Assembly (NCBI GenBank): GCA_016212925.1
Contig: JACRDF010000003.1
Location: 343,006 to 407,005, forward strand
Origin: Desulfomonile tiedjei
GTDB lineage: Bacteria > Desulfobacterota > Desulfomonilia > Desulfomonilales > Desulfomonilaceae
Direction: 5' to 3'
Length of the DNA: 64,000 nt
Position numbers and translations under genes: made by a program. Below, piece by piece: positions 19,937 to 26,831 of this stretch. The first letter of the stretch is position 1. Each line of letters begins with the position of its first letter. A model generated the notes under the pieces. The model did not search any database and was not told where the DNA came from. It was given only the letters and a program-made list of their open reading frames with translations.

Positions 19937-19958
19937 GGCGGCTCCGCACGGAACCGCC
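19937..19958 (-). terminator. Rho-independent terminator of the cytochrome gene
   Basis: Read on the minus strand, GGCGGTTCC-GTGC-GGAGCCGCC (about 8 pairs) is followed by TTTCTTGTTTTG. It lies 22 bases after the stop of the heptaheme cytochrome gene. The plus strand also has a T-run after the hairpin (TTTTT), so it could act in both directions. Confidence 0.75.
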
Positions 19959-19980
19959 TTTTTCCCTGAACAAAGAACGA

Positions 19981-21600
19981 TCAAACGTGATGTGTGTCGT
20001 GATCCGACTTGATGCCGTAGCCAAAAACTATGGCCTTGAAGTTTTCACCGATGGTCTCTCCAGTTGTGGCCAGGTACAAATGCGCTACCAGGAATGCTGC
20101 GAAGAGCCCTCCCAGAATGAGATGCACAACGGCCACCACCGTCATTCCGCCTATTGCGGCTATGAAGCCCTTGAAGGTCTCCGGATACATATAGATCAAC
20201 CCGCTAATCAGCAGCAGAGGAAGGAAAAGCACCTGAAACTGCAAGTATGCTATTTTCTGAAGCGGGTTGAATTTGTTGTCTTCAGACGGGGCATATGGGT
20301 GCGGCTCGTGCTTGAAGATCCCGTATCCGTAGAATTTGGCCTGCTGGATCATTCCACCCGGAATTTCTCCCTTTTTCGGAAAGTAGTGGGTGATCCTTCC
20401 GGTGATCAGGTTGTACACAAGCCATACGAGAAACGCAATCACCGCGGCCCATCCAAACCAGTTGTGAATATCGACAGCCCAACTGAACCATCCAGGGAAC
20501 TTCTCAGGCCAGTGAAGGATGATCCCCGTAATGATCAGCATCACAATGCACAAGGCCTGGAACCAATGCCAGATCCTCTCGATCAACGGGTGCAGCAGTA
20601 TCTTTTCTTCCGGCAGATGGAGAGGCCCTTTGCGTCTGGTAAGGATTCTCAGCCCCCCATGAACAATGGGTAGACCCAGGGGAGCGATTACCGCAAGAAT
20701 GATGATAGTGTCCAGAGCCGGGATTCGATTGGCGCCGATGACGTAGTTGAACTTCTTACGAATGTCGTTGTTTATGAAGCCGGTTTGTTGAATATAGGCG
20801 ATGAGTCCTGCAGGCTCTTTTTTGGCCTTGGACAGGATGGTCATCTTGGTGTGGCAGGCTTCACAACCTGCGACCTGGGTCTTGACCGCCGGGATGTTGT
20901 GAACCCCCGCTTCTTTCCCTTGATGGCAGGTCATGCAATCGAGGGAGGCCAGATGCATCTGTGCCTCATAAACCTTCTTGTGCCCCTTCAGCGTGTCCAT
21001 GCCGTAAGCATTATGGCAGTCCACGCATGCCTTCCGCGCGAAATCCTTTTCGTAAGCTCCCTTTCCCTTACCGTAATGCACATCATGGCATCCTATGCAT
21101 TTGGGAGCCTTTGGCCCCGCCTTTTCGCCGTGTGCGCCGGCCTGAATATTCTCCACGAAATCCTCGTGGCATTCCTTGCAATCCACCGCCTTCAAGCGCT
21201 GAGGATGTGGGATTTCCACAACGTCTTTGTGGCAGGCTACGCACGTGGTGTCCGCGTGGACTCCGTCGGCAAACTTCTTTTCCTTTATGGCAAGGGTTAG
21301 CTCACCGGTGACGTAAAGGGGCTTTGTCCTCGGAGGGGCCGGTTTGTCCGCGACCACTACCTGTTCGGTCAAGTCTTCCTTTGAAAGTTTTAGAATGTCC
21401 GGGTTGTGGCATTCGATGCAAGACTGGTTGGAGAGTTCTTCCGACTCCTTTTTTTCCGCGGCCGGCGCAGAAGCGGAACTCCGGTCTTGGGCTTTGATGG
21501 GGACGGCCCCTTGGTGGATAAGCAACATCAGAGCCGCGACTCCGATCAGGCAGTAGCCTATCCACCTCCAAAGGGGGGGACTGGTAGATCTCTGGTTCAT
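19981..21600 (-). CDS. Heptaheme cytochrome c / cytochrome b fusion (CbcL-like)
   Basis: 539 residues. After a signal/anchor helix (about 12-30) there are seven CxxCH c-heme sites: about residues 61, 120, 141, 168, 192, 222 and 246, all in the periplasmic part. Residues about 290-539 form a membrane domain of five or six helices with paired His residues (WHWFQAL, IHNWFGW, VVHLILGG, VAHLYLAT) typical of diheme b subunits of the formate dehydrogenase/Ni-Fe hydrogenase type. This layout resembles Geobacter CbcL, a menaquinol-to-cytochrome electron exit route, though that protein has nine c hemes. Cytochrome c3 lies 195 bases upstream on the same strand and is a plausible electron partner. Confidence 0.9.
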   Translation of the reverse strand: MNQRSTSPPLWRWIGYCLIGVAALMLLIHQGAVPIKAQDRSSASAPAAEKKESEELSNQSCIECHNPDILKLSKEDLTEQVVVADKPAPPRTKPLYVTGELTLAIKEKKFADGVHADTTCVACHKDVVEIPHPQRLKAVDCKECHEDFVENIQAGAHGEKAGPKAPKCIGCHDVHYGKGKGAYEKDFARKACVDCHNAYGMDTLKGHKKVYEAQMHLASLDCMTCHQGKEAGVHNIPAVKTQVAGCEACHTKMTILSKAKKEPAGLIAYIQQTGFINNDIRKKFNYVIGANRIPALDTIIILAVIAPLGLPIVHGGLRILTRRKGPLHLPEEKILLHPLIERIWHWFQALCIVMLIITGIILHWPEKFPGWFSWAVDIHNWFGWAAVIAFLVWLVYNLITGRITHYFPKKGEIPGGMIQQAKFYGYGIFKHEPHPYAPSEDNKFNPLQKIAYLQFQVLFLPLLLISGLIYMYPETFKGFIAAIGGMTVVAVVHLILGGLFAAFLVAHLYLATTGETIGENFKAIVFGYGIKSDHDTHHV

Positions 21601-21729
21601 GGCAGACTCCTTCCACGAAACGGAATATCGAAATAACGTGAAACCCCAAAAAAATCTATGTTAAAGCGGGGGAAGATAGATCGGTAATTATTACACACCG
21701 AACGCTGTTCACGTCAAGAACAATCCAGG

Positions 21730-21761
21730 AAAAAAAAAGCCCCCTCGGGTGGAGAGGGGGC
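21730..21761 (-). terminator. Rho-independent terminator after cytochrome c3
   Basis: On the minus strand GCCCCCTC (21761-21754) pairs with GAGGGGGC (21746-21739) and is followed by a run of eight or more T. It separates the c3 transcript from the downstream heptaheme cytochrome, so the latter probably has its own promoter or depends on read-through. Confidence 0.85.
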
Positions 21762-21795
21762 CGTTGGTGATCTTGATATTCCTAAATGAGTCTGC

Positions 21796-22236
21796 CTACT
21801 TGGATTCTTCCTTCTCTTCCTTCTCGCCGGGTTTTGCCGGGTGGCACTTGGTGCAGGCCGTCGGACCGGTCTTCTTCTTCTCTTTCTTGAGCGCCTTGTG
21901 GCAGTTCTGGCATTTATCGTGATATGCCTTTTCCAGTTTCAGCACTTTGCCTTCGGCTTCCAGCTTGTGGCACGCGGCGCACTTCTTTACTTCTTGGCCT
22001 TCCTGCCAGACGTTCTTGCCGTCTTTAAATTCGTGGTGGCAGTCCGTGCATTTTGCTTCTTTGTGCTTGGTGTGGGAGAAGACAACGGGGGATTTTTTCG
22101 GCTCTTTGAAAACGTCCTTGGACTCGATAGTAACGTCTTTGTCCGGCGCTTTGGTTGCTGCATAGGCCAAAGTGAAAGCGGCCAAAACCGCTACCCCTAG
22201 TAATAGTGCAAGAAAAACTTTCCCTCTGTGCCTCAT
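21796..22236 (-). CDS. Tetraheme cytochrome c3 (class III)
   Basis: 146 residues: a signal peptide (MRHRGKVFLALLLGVAVLAA, cleavage near AYAA), then four CxxCH sites (CTDCH, CAACH, CQNCH, CTKCH) spaced as in class III cytochromes, with extra His residues (FSHTKHKE, DCHHEF) positioned as sixth ligands. Lys-rich, as expected for the electron acceptor of periplasmic hydrogenases and formate dehydrogenases. The C-terminal tail is a charged KPGEKEEKEESK. Its own terminator follows. Typical of sulfate reducers and related anaerobes. Confidence 0.93.
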   Translation of the reverse strand: MRHRGKVFLALLLGVAVLAAFTLAYAATKAPDKDVTIESKDVFKEPKKSPVVFSHTKHKEAKCTDCHHEFKDGKNVWQEGQEVKKCAACHKLEAEGKVLKLEKAYHDKCQNCHKALKKEKKKTGPTACTKCHPAKPGEKEEKEESK

Positions 22237-22338
22237 AATCAGACCTCCTCAACTGAGTGGAATACACCAGGAACGCCGAGAGGAACTCGGCTGGATCTCC
22301 TTCTGTAAAGATCCGTTACATTAACATACGGCCCTGTG

Positions 22339-22839
22339 TCATTCAAACTTTTTTTCCGGTTCTACACCGAGCAGCCGCAGTTCTTCGAGCACCATGCCAA
22401 TGAGGTCATCGATCTTAGCAGTCACTGCATTAGTCATTTCCAGTCCGAAAGGCTGTATGTTCTCCGGTTCCACGCCTACCACCACCACGCTCTTCGGCCC
22501 GGATTCCAAAAGGTTGCACAGGTTCAAGGCTTCCACCAGATCGCTGTCGTGGGCGGACTGCTTGGCCCGGAGTCCTTTGGGCAAATCGTCACGCTCCAGG
22601 CGGTACAACGTGCCAGGTTCGCCTCTTCCAAGAATAGCGTCCACTACTATCAAGCGGTCCGCCTCTTGAATAGTGGACATCAGCCACAACCCCTGAGTGC
22701 CTCCGTCGACCACCTTAACGTTTTCCGGAAAACCGTACCGGCGTTGAAGTTCTTCCACAACCCTGACGCCAACTCCTTCATCCCGGAGCAGGATGTTGCC
22801 TACTCCGAGAACGATGATTCGTTCCGTATTACCACTCAA
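22339..22839 (-). CDS. Hydrogenase maturation protease (HyaD/HycI family)
   Basis: 166 residues. These nickel-dependent endopeptidases trim the C-terminus of the [NiFe] hydrogenase large subunit after metal insertion. Conserved features: GVGNILLRDEGVGVRVVEEL near the start (Asp/Glu nickel ligands), VDGGTQGLWL and a late motif VVVGVEPENIQPFG. No hydrogenase structural gene is next to it, so its substrate is encoded elsewhere. It precedes cytochrome c3 on the same strand, 102 bases away, consistent with hydrogen metabolism. Confidence 0.92.
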   Translation of the reverse strand: MSGNTERIIVLGVGNILLRDEGVGVRVVEELQRRYGFPENVKVVDGGTQGLWLMSTIQEADRLIVVDAILGRGEPGTLYRLERDDLPKGLRAKQSAHDSDLVEALNLCNLLESGPKSVVVVGVEPENIQPFGLEMTNAVTAKIDDLIGMVLEELRLLGVEPEKKFE

Positions 22840-22905
22840 AATTCGCGCTCCTAATGCACCGAATGCTTGGGAGATTCTGAAACGAATCTCCCGACACCGA
22901 GACCT

Positions 22906-23136
22906 TCATTGGTGGGCACAAGCCGCGGCGGCCGCCAAATCTCCAACAAGGCACAATTCATAACACGTTTTGGCAAGAGCTGAAAGCGCGGCAGGAGAGA
23001 ATAGTAAGCATTCACTCGCGTGGGAACAGTTGACCCGGCAAAGCCATTCCGCGTTCAGCAAGGGGTTACTGCAGGGATCGCGGAGAATGGCTCTTTCGAC
23101 CACTCCCCAAACTCTCTGCGTTCCCGCCCGCGGCAA
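22906..23136 (-). CDS. Possible small Cys-rich protein downstream of dnaJ
   Basis: An open frame of 76 residues from a TTG just after the dnaJ stop; no ATG is available, and a GTG 33 bases later (near 23103) with GGGGA before it would give about 65 residues. It has six Cys residues with a patterned arrangement (DPCSNPLLNAEWLCRVNCSH, then CLLF and CYELC). No family recognised and no strong ribosome site. It fills the only otherwise empty 298 bases between dnaJ and the hydrogenase protease. Confidence 0.35.
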   Translation of the reverse strand: MPRAGTQRVWGVVERAILRDPCSNPLLNAEWLCRVNCSHASECLLFSPAALSALAKTCYELCLVGDLAAAAACAHQ

Positions 23137-23137
23137 G

Positions 23138-24235
23138 CTATTTATTTCTTGAGAAAAAGCTTTTTTTCTTGGGGGTTACTTTGGCGCCCTCGAGTTCGGC
23201 CAAACGGCGAAGAAGTTCTTCCTGCTCTTTGCTCACTTTGGTTGGGGTCTCTACGTATACGACAATTCTCAGATCTCCTCGGCCACGTCCCCGCAGGTGA
23301 GGAACACCTTTGCCCGCAATCCGGAACTCTCGGCCTGATTGGGTCGCCGGCGGGATGTCCATGGCCTCCGTGCCTTCCAAAGTCGGGATCTCGATTTGTC
23401 CGCCCAGGGTGGCTTGACTGTACGCAATCGGCACCGCGGCAAAGATGTCGTCATCTTGACGTCGAAAGATCTCGTGGGGCTCCACGTGAATAACCACGTA
23501 GAGATCACCGGGAGGCGCTCCAGGGTCGCCCGGCTCGCCTTCTCCCTGGAGCCGAAGCCGGGAACCGGTCTCAACGCCTGGAGGGATCTTTAAAGAAAGC
23601 TTCTTGCTGATAAGGACCCTGCCTACGCCACGGCACGTGTCACAAGGGTCTGTTATGACCGTCCCGCTGCCTTGGCATCTGGGGCAAGTGGTGGAGATGG
23701 AAAAGAAGCCTTGCGACCTGGTTACCTGTCCCCGGCCGCCACAGGTATTGCAGACAGCAGGCTGGGCCCCTCCCTTGGTGCCAAGGCCGTGGCAATTCGG
23801 GCAAGGCTCGTGCCGCGACAGGTCTATCTCCGTTTCTCTACCGGAAACAGCGTCCATGAAATCAACGCTAAGGTCGTACCTGAGGTCCGCGCCTCTGCGA
23901 GCCCTCTGACGATGTGCCCCTCTGGTCCCGAATCCGAAAAATTCTTCGAAAATGTCCCCGAATGACGAAAAAATGTCGTCAAAGTCTCTAAAGCCCGTGA
24001 AACCGGTCTGTTGCAGCCCCGCATGACCGAATCTGTCGTAAAGCTGCCTTTTTTCAGGATCGCTCAGGACCTCGTAGGCCTCAGCCGCTTCCTTGAACTT
24101 TTCTTCCGCCGCCTTGTCACCTCGGTTCCGATCCGGGTGATGCTGCAGGGCAAGCTTGCGATAGGACTTCTTGATTTCTTCTGCGCTGGCGGTCTTTACG
24201 ACGCCAAGCACTTCGTAGTAGTCACGCTTAATCAT
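23138..24235 (-). CDS. dnaJ: Chaperone DnaJ
   Basis: Hsp70 co-chaperone that delivers substrates to DnaK and stimulates its ATPase. 365 residues: J domain with HPD (about 33-35), Gly/Phe region (about 70-100), zinc region with four CxxCxGxG repeats ([32 protein letters not shown], about 144-215), and the C-terminal substrate domain. ATG 24235 has no strong ribosome site. dnaK and grpE are not in the window. Small Cys-rich frames lie on either side. Confidence 0.95.
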   Translation of the reverse strand: MIKRDYYEVLGVVKTASAEEIKKSYRKLALQHHPDRNRGDKAAEEKFKEAAEAYEVLSDPEKRQLYDRFGHAGLQQTGFTGFRDFDDIFSSFGDIFEEFFGFGTRGAHRQRARRGADLRYDLSVDFMDAVSGRETEIDLSRHEPCPNCHGLGTKGGAQPAVCNTCGGRGQVTRSQGFFSISTTCPRCQGSGTVITDPCDTCRGVGRVLISKKLSLKIPPGVETGSRLRLQGEGEPGDPGAPPGDLYVVIHVEPHEIFRRQDDDIFAAVPIAYSQATLGGQIEIPTLEGTEAMDIPPATQSGREFRIAGKGVPHLRGRGRGDLRIVVYVETPTKVSKEQEELLRRLAELEGAKVTPKKKSFFSRNK

Positions 24236-24379
24236 AAGAACAATCCGAAAATTCCGGTGGTTTACGAAGAAGGAGTCTTCCCCGTTTACGACGATCTCTT
24301 TATATAAACATTCGGAGTGGTTTTGTCATCCCGTGCCCGCGTTTTTTCTTGCGTCAGTGCCGCCGCGGCGGCCCTGGGG

Positions 24380-24601
24380 TCAGCGATCCCGATCCGTGGC
24401 TGCGCGGTCCTTCAGTTCCTCTTCACCACATTTAGGGAGCGCTCCTTCTTTGGTCAGAAGGTGAATCACGCACGCGGTCCGGAATTGGCAATATACGCGA
24501 GGTGTATGGCAACATGCGCAATCAACGCACATGTAATTGCCGTCCTTTTGGCAATAAAAGGGGCCTTCTCTTTCAGGATGACGATAGCACGGTGTGCTCA
24601 T
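24380..24601 (-). CDS. B-box-type small zinc-binding protein
   Basis: 73 residues from the ATG at 24601. The N-terminal half reads C-x2-H-P ... C-x10-CxxCxCC ... C ... C (MSTPCYRHPEREGPFYCQ, then CVDCACCHTP and YCQFRTAC), a spacing like B-box zinc fingers that occur in small Desulfobacterota proteins. Binding of one or two zinc ions is inferred. It lies 144 bases upstream of dnaJ on the same strand, and 41 bases downstream of the MBL-fold hydrolase gene, so it may belong to either transcript. Confidence 0.65.
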   Translation of the reverse strand: MSTPCYRHPEREGPFYCQKDGNYMCVDCACCHTPRVYCQFRTACVIHLLTKEGALPKCGEEELKDRAATDRDR

Positions 24602-24642
24602 TGATCTGTTTTGACCCCGTCTTGGAACCGCCACACGAGGCT

Positions 24643-25362
24643 CTATTCCTCCGGAATGATTCGTTTCTTACCGATTTCCAGTTCATGAATCGGTATGAGT
24701 ATGTCAGCTGCCGCTTGGACTCGTTTCATACTCTCATAGGCCTGAATTGCATCTAAATGGACCCCCGGAGCTATTACGCCGCCGCCGGAAGGAAAATTCT
24801 GGCCGTTGCAGCACAGCCCGGTAATGACGGCTTTGCCCTTGGCTGTGTTCACGACAACCGATTGGCCGCCGGGAGTGTGCCCGGGCGTAAAGAGGACTTC
24901 AATGCCGTCAACGATAGAAGAGTCCCCTTCGACGGTTACAATGTTCACTCCGTCGAGCACGTCGGAGTAATACCGGTGATCGATGGGGTGCGGGTTGCGA
25001 AAGAAATCCAGTTCCGCTTTCTGCACGTACACCTTTGCGTTGGTGCACAGGGCATCATTTTCGCAGTGGTCGTTGTGGAGGTGAGTGTGAATAATAATGT
25101 CCACATCCTCAGGCGTCCATCCGACCGTCTCCAGTGCCTCCTCAAACGGTAGTACCGGAAATCCCAGGCGCTCTTCCAGGTCCGGCGATTCTATGAACTC
25201 CTCGATACCCGTATCGACCAGAATCTTTTGAGTCCCGCCCTTTATCGCGAACACATATATGGGCAACACGATTCTTTTGCCGTAGAAGCGCTGATAGGTC
25301 ATTATCCCTTGATCGGTCTCGTTGTAACCGACCGCAAGCGGATGGATGGTGTATACGGTCAT
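24643..25362 (-). CDS. MBL-fold metallohydrolase (lactonase-like)
   Basis: 239 residues with the metallo-beta-lactamase dinuclear zinc site HTHLHNDH (HxHxDH), a later His in FTPGHTPGG, and an Asp in the core (VDTGIEE). Sequence style is that of the N-acyl-homoserine-lactonase branch (AttM/AiiA-like), but the substrate cannot be told from sequence; many members hydrolyse other lactones or esters. GGAGA lies six bases before the ATG at 25362; the frame extends upstream to 25479, but that part lacks a ribosome site and is hydrophobic without family likeness. Confidence 0.88.
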   Translation of the reverse strand: MTVYTIHPLAVGYNETDQGIMTYQRFYGKRIVLPIYVFAIKGGTQKILVDTGIEEFIESPDLEERLGFPVLPFEEALETVGWTPEDVDIIIHTHLHNDHCENDALCTNAKVYVQKAELDFFRNPHPIDHRYYSDVLDGVNIVTVEGDSSIVDGIEVLFTPGHTPGGQSVVVNTAKGKAVITGLCCNGQNFPSGGGVIAPGVHLDAIQAYESMKRVQAAADILIPIHELEIGKKRIIPEE

Positions 25363-25610
25363 ATGTCTCTCCAAGAGAACTGTGAAAACAATGCATACAA
25401 GCCAAGTTAGAAGGTTTGCAGCACGTTGTTCTTTTTCGCCACCCGGAAGTAGTATAGTGCTCCAAACTGCATTGGACAAGTCGGAAGGATTTGGGACGAA
25501 TTGCGGCTAAACGCGGAGGAAGCCTTTTTCCGCATGGGAACAAGATGGCAGATCTCAAAAGGAAAACGGAGTCACCCATGTTTGGGCCTGGAGGCAAACA
25601 GCGAGAAGCC

Positions 25611-25904
25611 CTATCCGCGTAGTGGCGCGGGCTCTTCTCTAAGGCGATCAAGGATCTCTTTTGTCTGTCCGGGATCGACTCCGCATTCGGCGAGAACAGT
25701 TTCAAGCTTTCCGGAAGCTTCCGCCTCCCAAAGCTCTCGGAGATCTTTCCGCAATCCCTGACCAATATAGAACTTGATGAGAGCCTGGTACCCGCCCATG
25801 CCCTTCAACGGTGCAACCTGCTTAAGGTCTTCCAGCACGTCCTCGGGAATGCGGATAGAAATATGCTTCATGGGTCGATCTTTATGCAGAATTAGTTTCT
25901 TCAC
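25611..25904 (-). CDS. CopG/ribbon-helix-helix-like regulator, possible solo antitoxin
   Basis: 97 residues from a GTG with GGAG ten bases upstream. The segment MKHISIRIPEDVLEDLKQVAPLKGMGGYQALIKFYIGQGL matches the pattern of ribbon-helix-helix proteins of the BrnA/CopG antitoxin type: a beta strand (ISIRIP) then two helices. The C-terminal third is acidic and helical. No toxin-sized frame lies on either side on this strand, so if it is an antitoxin its partner is lost or elsewhere. Confidence 0.7.
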   Translation of the reverse strand: MKKLILHKDRPMKHISIRIPEDVLEDLKQVAPLKGMGGYQALIKFYIGQGLRKDLRELWEAEASGKLETVLAECGVDPGQTKEILDRLREEPAPLRG

Positions 25905-25955
25905 AGCGTTTTTTCTCCACCGAAGTGGTCAAGCAGGTCTAGGCTATCCACCGAA

Positions 25956-26023
25956 TTCGGAGGGCACAGCCCGCCCTACAAGAAGGATCTTGCTCATTCG
26001 TAGGGTGGGCCGCGCCCGCCGAA
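25956..26023. repeat. Nested palindromic repeat after the phosphorylase operon
   Basis: Two nested inverted repeats: TTCGGAGGGC (25956-25965) with GCCCGCCGAA (26014-26023), nine of ten matching, and GCCCGCCCTAC (25969-25979) with GTAGGGTGGGC (26000-26010), ten of eleven pairing. It lies just beyond the last gene of the glgP operon (stop at 26090) and could act as a terminator, but its form is that of a dispersed intergenic repeat. Confidence 0.6.
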
Positions 26024-26089
26024 CTTGACCATTGCCCACGCCCTCGGCGGAATCGCTCCCCACCAACGGTGATCAAACCGCTTGGCTCC

Positions 26090-26830
26090 CTACTTCTCGC
26101 TTTCCATCTCATCCAGGTTTTGTCGCGCTGAACGCAATTCGGCCAGAATAGCTGTCATTTCTGCTCGCTGAGCTTGGAGGGTTTGTTGTTTCCGTCGCAC
26201 TTCGTCCGGATCAGAGCCCCATGCGCCGGCGGTGGCGTTGATGTCGCGCTCCAGGTCCGCCATCCTGGCCCTCAAATCTTTGAGCTGTTCTTGGAGCGCT
26301 TCGATTCTATCAAGGAGGCTGTTCCGTGTCTCAGACCTTTCCGGGCCTGGTTCAGGGGCCGCGGCCTTGGTCGTAACTTCCCCGGGTTGTTTCGCAGCAG
26401 GTTTGCCTCCACGGTATAGATTCTTGTAAGAAACGAGGTACGTGACAGCTCCGAAAATCAACAATGTAGCTGCTATCCCCACCAGGACCGCCGACCATAT
26501 TCTGAAACCCCATTGGTCCCTTTTGACCCGCTCCGGTACCGACTCGACACCCTCGGGGACAGGAGGCGGAGGCTCAACTTCCTCCTCTTCTTCTTCCGTG
26601 GCATCAGGCATGAGTTCCATCAGACATAGAGCGGAAATCGAGACAAGCGAGTCCGTCAACCGCTGGCCTTCGGCCTTGTTAAGCCTATCTTTGATGACCA
26701 GCGGCGCATCCATCAAGAAATCCCAGGCCTGTTCCTCCGTGATTTTCAGGACGCGGGCAAGATCACGACAGAAGGCCCTGGCGTCCTCGCTCGTAAAACC
26801 ATAGAACTTGACCTGGTATCTTGCAGGCAT
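26090..26830 (-). CDS. Membrane-anchored coiled-coil protein with L7/L12-like N-terminal domain
   Basis: 246 residues. Residues about 1-72 form a small alpha/beta domain; LKITEEQAWDFLMDAPLVIK and LNKAEGQRLTDSL recall the C-terminal domain of ribosomal protein L7/L12 (helix, AP-VIK, then helix), a resemblance judged by eye. An acidic stretch (EEEEEEVEPPPP) follows, then one membrane helix (about 111-134), a Pro/Ala linker, and a coiled coil (about 168-246) outside. The start is two bases after the glgP stop (TAAAATG), so the pair is co-translated. Function unknown. Confidence 0.8.
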   Translation of the reverse strand: MPARYQVKFYGFTSEDARAFCRDLARVLKITEEQAWDFLMDAPLVIKDRLNKAEGQRLTDSLVSISALCLMELMPDATEEEEEEVEPPPPVPEGVESVPERVKRDQWGFRIWSAVLVGIAATLLIFGAVTYLVSYKNLYRGGKPAAKQPGEVTTKAAAPEPGPERSETRNSLLDRIEALQEQLKDLRARMADLERDINATAGAWGSDPDEVRRKQQTLQAQRAEMTAILAELRSARQNLDEMESEK

Positions 26831-26831
26831 T

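Larger units (their letters stand above)
19284..19980. other. Intergenic region with palindromic repeats, 697 bases
   Basis: No credible gene. It holds a 131-base element with perfect terminal inverted repeats (19521-19651), a perfect hairpin at 19818-19852, and the terminator of the cytochrome gene at 19937-19958, all listed separately. Confidence 0.7.

Noticed and set aside
24643..25479. Longer N-terminus of the MBL-fold protein from 25479
   Set aside because: The additional 39 residues have no ribosome site and do not resemble the family; GGAGA before ATG 25362 is better.
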